Assembly: GCA_002335115.1 (NCBI GenBank)
Contig: DDCR01000141.1
Span: 1-6,304 of the forward strand
Length of the DNA: 6,304 bases
Source: Oceanospirillaceae bacterium UBA2001
Lineage (GTDB): Bacteria; Pseudomonadota; Gammaproteobacteria; Pseudomonadales; Balneatricaceae
Direction of reading: 5' to 3'
This document shows positions 5,426-6,304 of this stretch, piece by piece. Below the pieces are notes generated by a model. That model was not told the DNA's origin. It saw only the letters and a program-made list of their open reading frames with translations, and did no database searches. A program made the translations under genes and the position numbers. Position 1 is the first letter of the stretch; every line of letters begins with the position of its first letter.

Positions 5426-6304
5426 ATGTTCAATAAAACCAACCTCACCAGTGTTGCTGAAGCCCAGCAACAAATTATGTCAACGGCAAGTTGCACCTTA
5501 ACCACCGAGCTAGTGCCCCTGTTTCATGCCCGAGGCAGAGTCTTAAGTGCGCCTGTTGTTTCTGCTGTGGCGGTGCCTCCTGCAGATAACAGTGCCATGG
5601 ATGGTTATGCCTTGTGCCAAGAAGATTTACAGTTAGAGATTATTCCTGTGAGCCAGCGTATTGCTGCAGGGCAGGTGCCTAACGCTTTAGTTGCTCATAC
5701 TTGCGCCCGCGTATTTACCGGTGCAGAAGTACCAGACAATGCTGATATGGTGGTCATTCAAGAAGACGTTGATTTAGTGGGCGGGGGCATTCGTATTCAA
5801 CCCAGTGCCTTGGCCCAAGGCCAAAAGACGGGCCAGTTTATTCGCCTTAAGGGCCAAGATGTCACAGCAGGGCAGCAGGTGTGTGATAAGGGCACAAAGC
5901 TAGAAGCCCGACATTTAGGTGTGCTGGCTTCAATGGGCATAGAACACGTGGAAGTTTATCGCCGTTTAAAAGTCGCCATTGCCTCAACGGGTAGCGAACT
6001 GGTTAACCCAGGGCAGGCCTTACAAGCAGGGCAAATTTATAATTCAAACCGTTTCTTGTTAGCTGGGTTAGTCGATCAGTTAGGCATGGAGTTGGTTGAC
6101 ATGGGCATTATTACGGATGAACGCCCAACCACAGAATCAGCACTAGCCTTGGCAGCAGACCAAGCGGATATCATCATCACCAGCGGTGGCGTCTCTGAAG
6201 GAGAAGAAGACCACGTTAAGGGCGCTGTAGACACGCTAGGTCAATTAGAGGTTTGGAAATTGGCCATTAAACCAGGCAAACCTTTAGCATTTGGGCGCGT
6301 GAAA
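5426..6304 (+). CDS. moeA: Molybdopterin molybdenumtransferase MoeA (partial, C-terminal part outside window)
   Basis: MoeA inserts molybdate into adenylylated molybdopterin, the last common step of molybdenum cofactor synthesis, as a cytoplasmic dimer. The first 293 residues are in the window (E. coli MoeA has about 411). Seen in order are VPPADNSAMDGYA (50-62) including D59, VFTGAEVP (96-103) with T98, the RLKGQDVTAG stretch (140-149) with D145, STGSELVNPG (187-196) with E191, GIITDERP (227-234) with D231, TSGGVSEGEEDHVK (252-265) with D262, and KLAIKPGKPLAFG (278-290). All positions corresponding to known E. coli active-site residues appear retained. The ATG lies 8 bases after the moaB stop with only a weak upstream AAGTG site, so coupling to moaB translation is likely. 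A GTG two codons upstream (5420) is a possible alternative start. The C-terminal domain IV is beyond the window. Confidence 0.95.
   Translation, partial: MFNKTNLTSVAEAQQQIMSTASCTLTTELVPLFHARGRVLSAPVVSAVAVPPADNSAMDGYALCQEDLQLEIIPVSQRIAAGQVPNALVAHTCARVFTGAEVPDNADMVVIQEDVDLVGGGIRIQPSALAQGQKTGQFIRLKGQDVTAGQQVCDKGTKLEARHLGVLASMGIEHVEVYRRLKVAIASTGSELVNPGQALQAGQIYNSNRFLLAGLVDQLGMELVDMGIITDERPTTESALALAADQADIIITSGGVSEGEEDHVKGAVDTLGQLEVWKLAIKPGKPLAFGRVK

Overview
The window looks like chromosomal DNA from a gammaproteobacterium. The MoaB-type protein follows the Escherichia coli MoaB pattern closely, base composition is moderate, and Shine-Dalgarno sites are conventional. A marine Oceanospirillales-type relative is possible, but I cannot fix the genus from sequence alone. 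There are seven protein genes and no sign of insertion sequences, tRNA or rRNA genes, CRISPR arrays or phage genes.

Left part (1-4603, all minus strand): a complete five-gene ABC importer of the hydrophobic/branched-chain amino acid (HAAT, Liv-like) family, read right to left. It comprises a periplasmic substrate-binding protein (3227-4603), a LivH-like permease (2213-3112), a LivM-like permease (1239-2213), a LivG-like ATPase (475-1227) and a LivF-like ATPase (453 to the window edge, C-terminal part missing). The four membrane/ATPase genes are packed with gaps of -1, 11 and 21 bases. The binding-protein gene is separated from them by 114 bases that contain a strong intrinsic terminator on the coding strand, a layout expected to make much more binding protein than permease. 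The binding protein carries a twin-arginine (Tat) signal rather than an ordinary Sec signal, and LivG has a divergent ABC signature motif. The ligand cannot be read from the sequence; the Liv names indicate family, not proven leucine/isoleucine/valine transport.

Middle (4604-4880): a divergent intergenic region of 277 bases separating the transporter operon from molybdenum cofactor genes. It is rich in symmetry: two dyads of the form TRGGT-N4-ACCYA about 117 bases apart, a third dyad overlapping a possible -10 box for moaB, and an 11-base direct repeat with a 15-base period bracketed by a near-perfect inverted repeat. This is where the regulation of both transcription units most likely sits.

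Right part (4881-6304, plus strand): moaB and the first 293 codons of moeA, 8 bases apart and almost certainly co-transcribed. They encode the last two steps of molybdenum cofactor assembly: adenylylation of molybdopterin (MoaB/MogA fold) and molybdate insertion (MoeA). This MoaB keeps both acidic residues that match the MogA active site, so it may be the functional adenylyltransferase. Its neighbourhood with a Tat-exported binding protein raises, but does not prove, a link between the imported compound and a molybdoenzyme.
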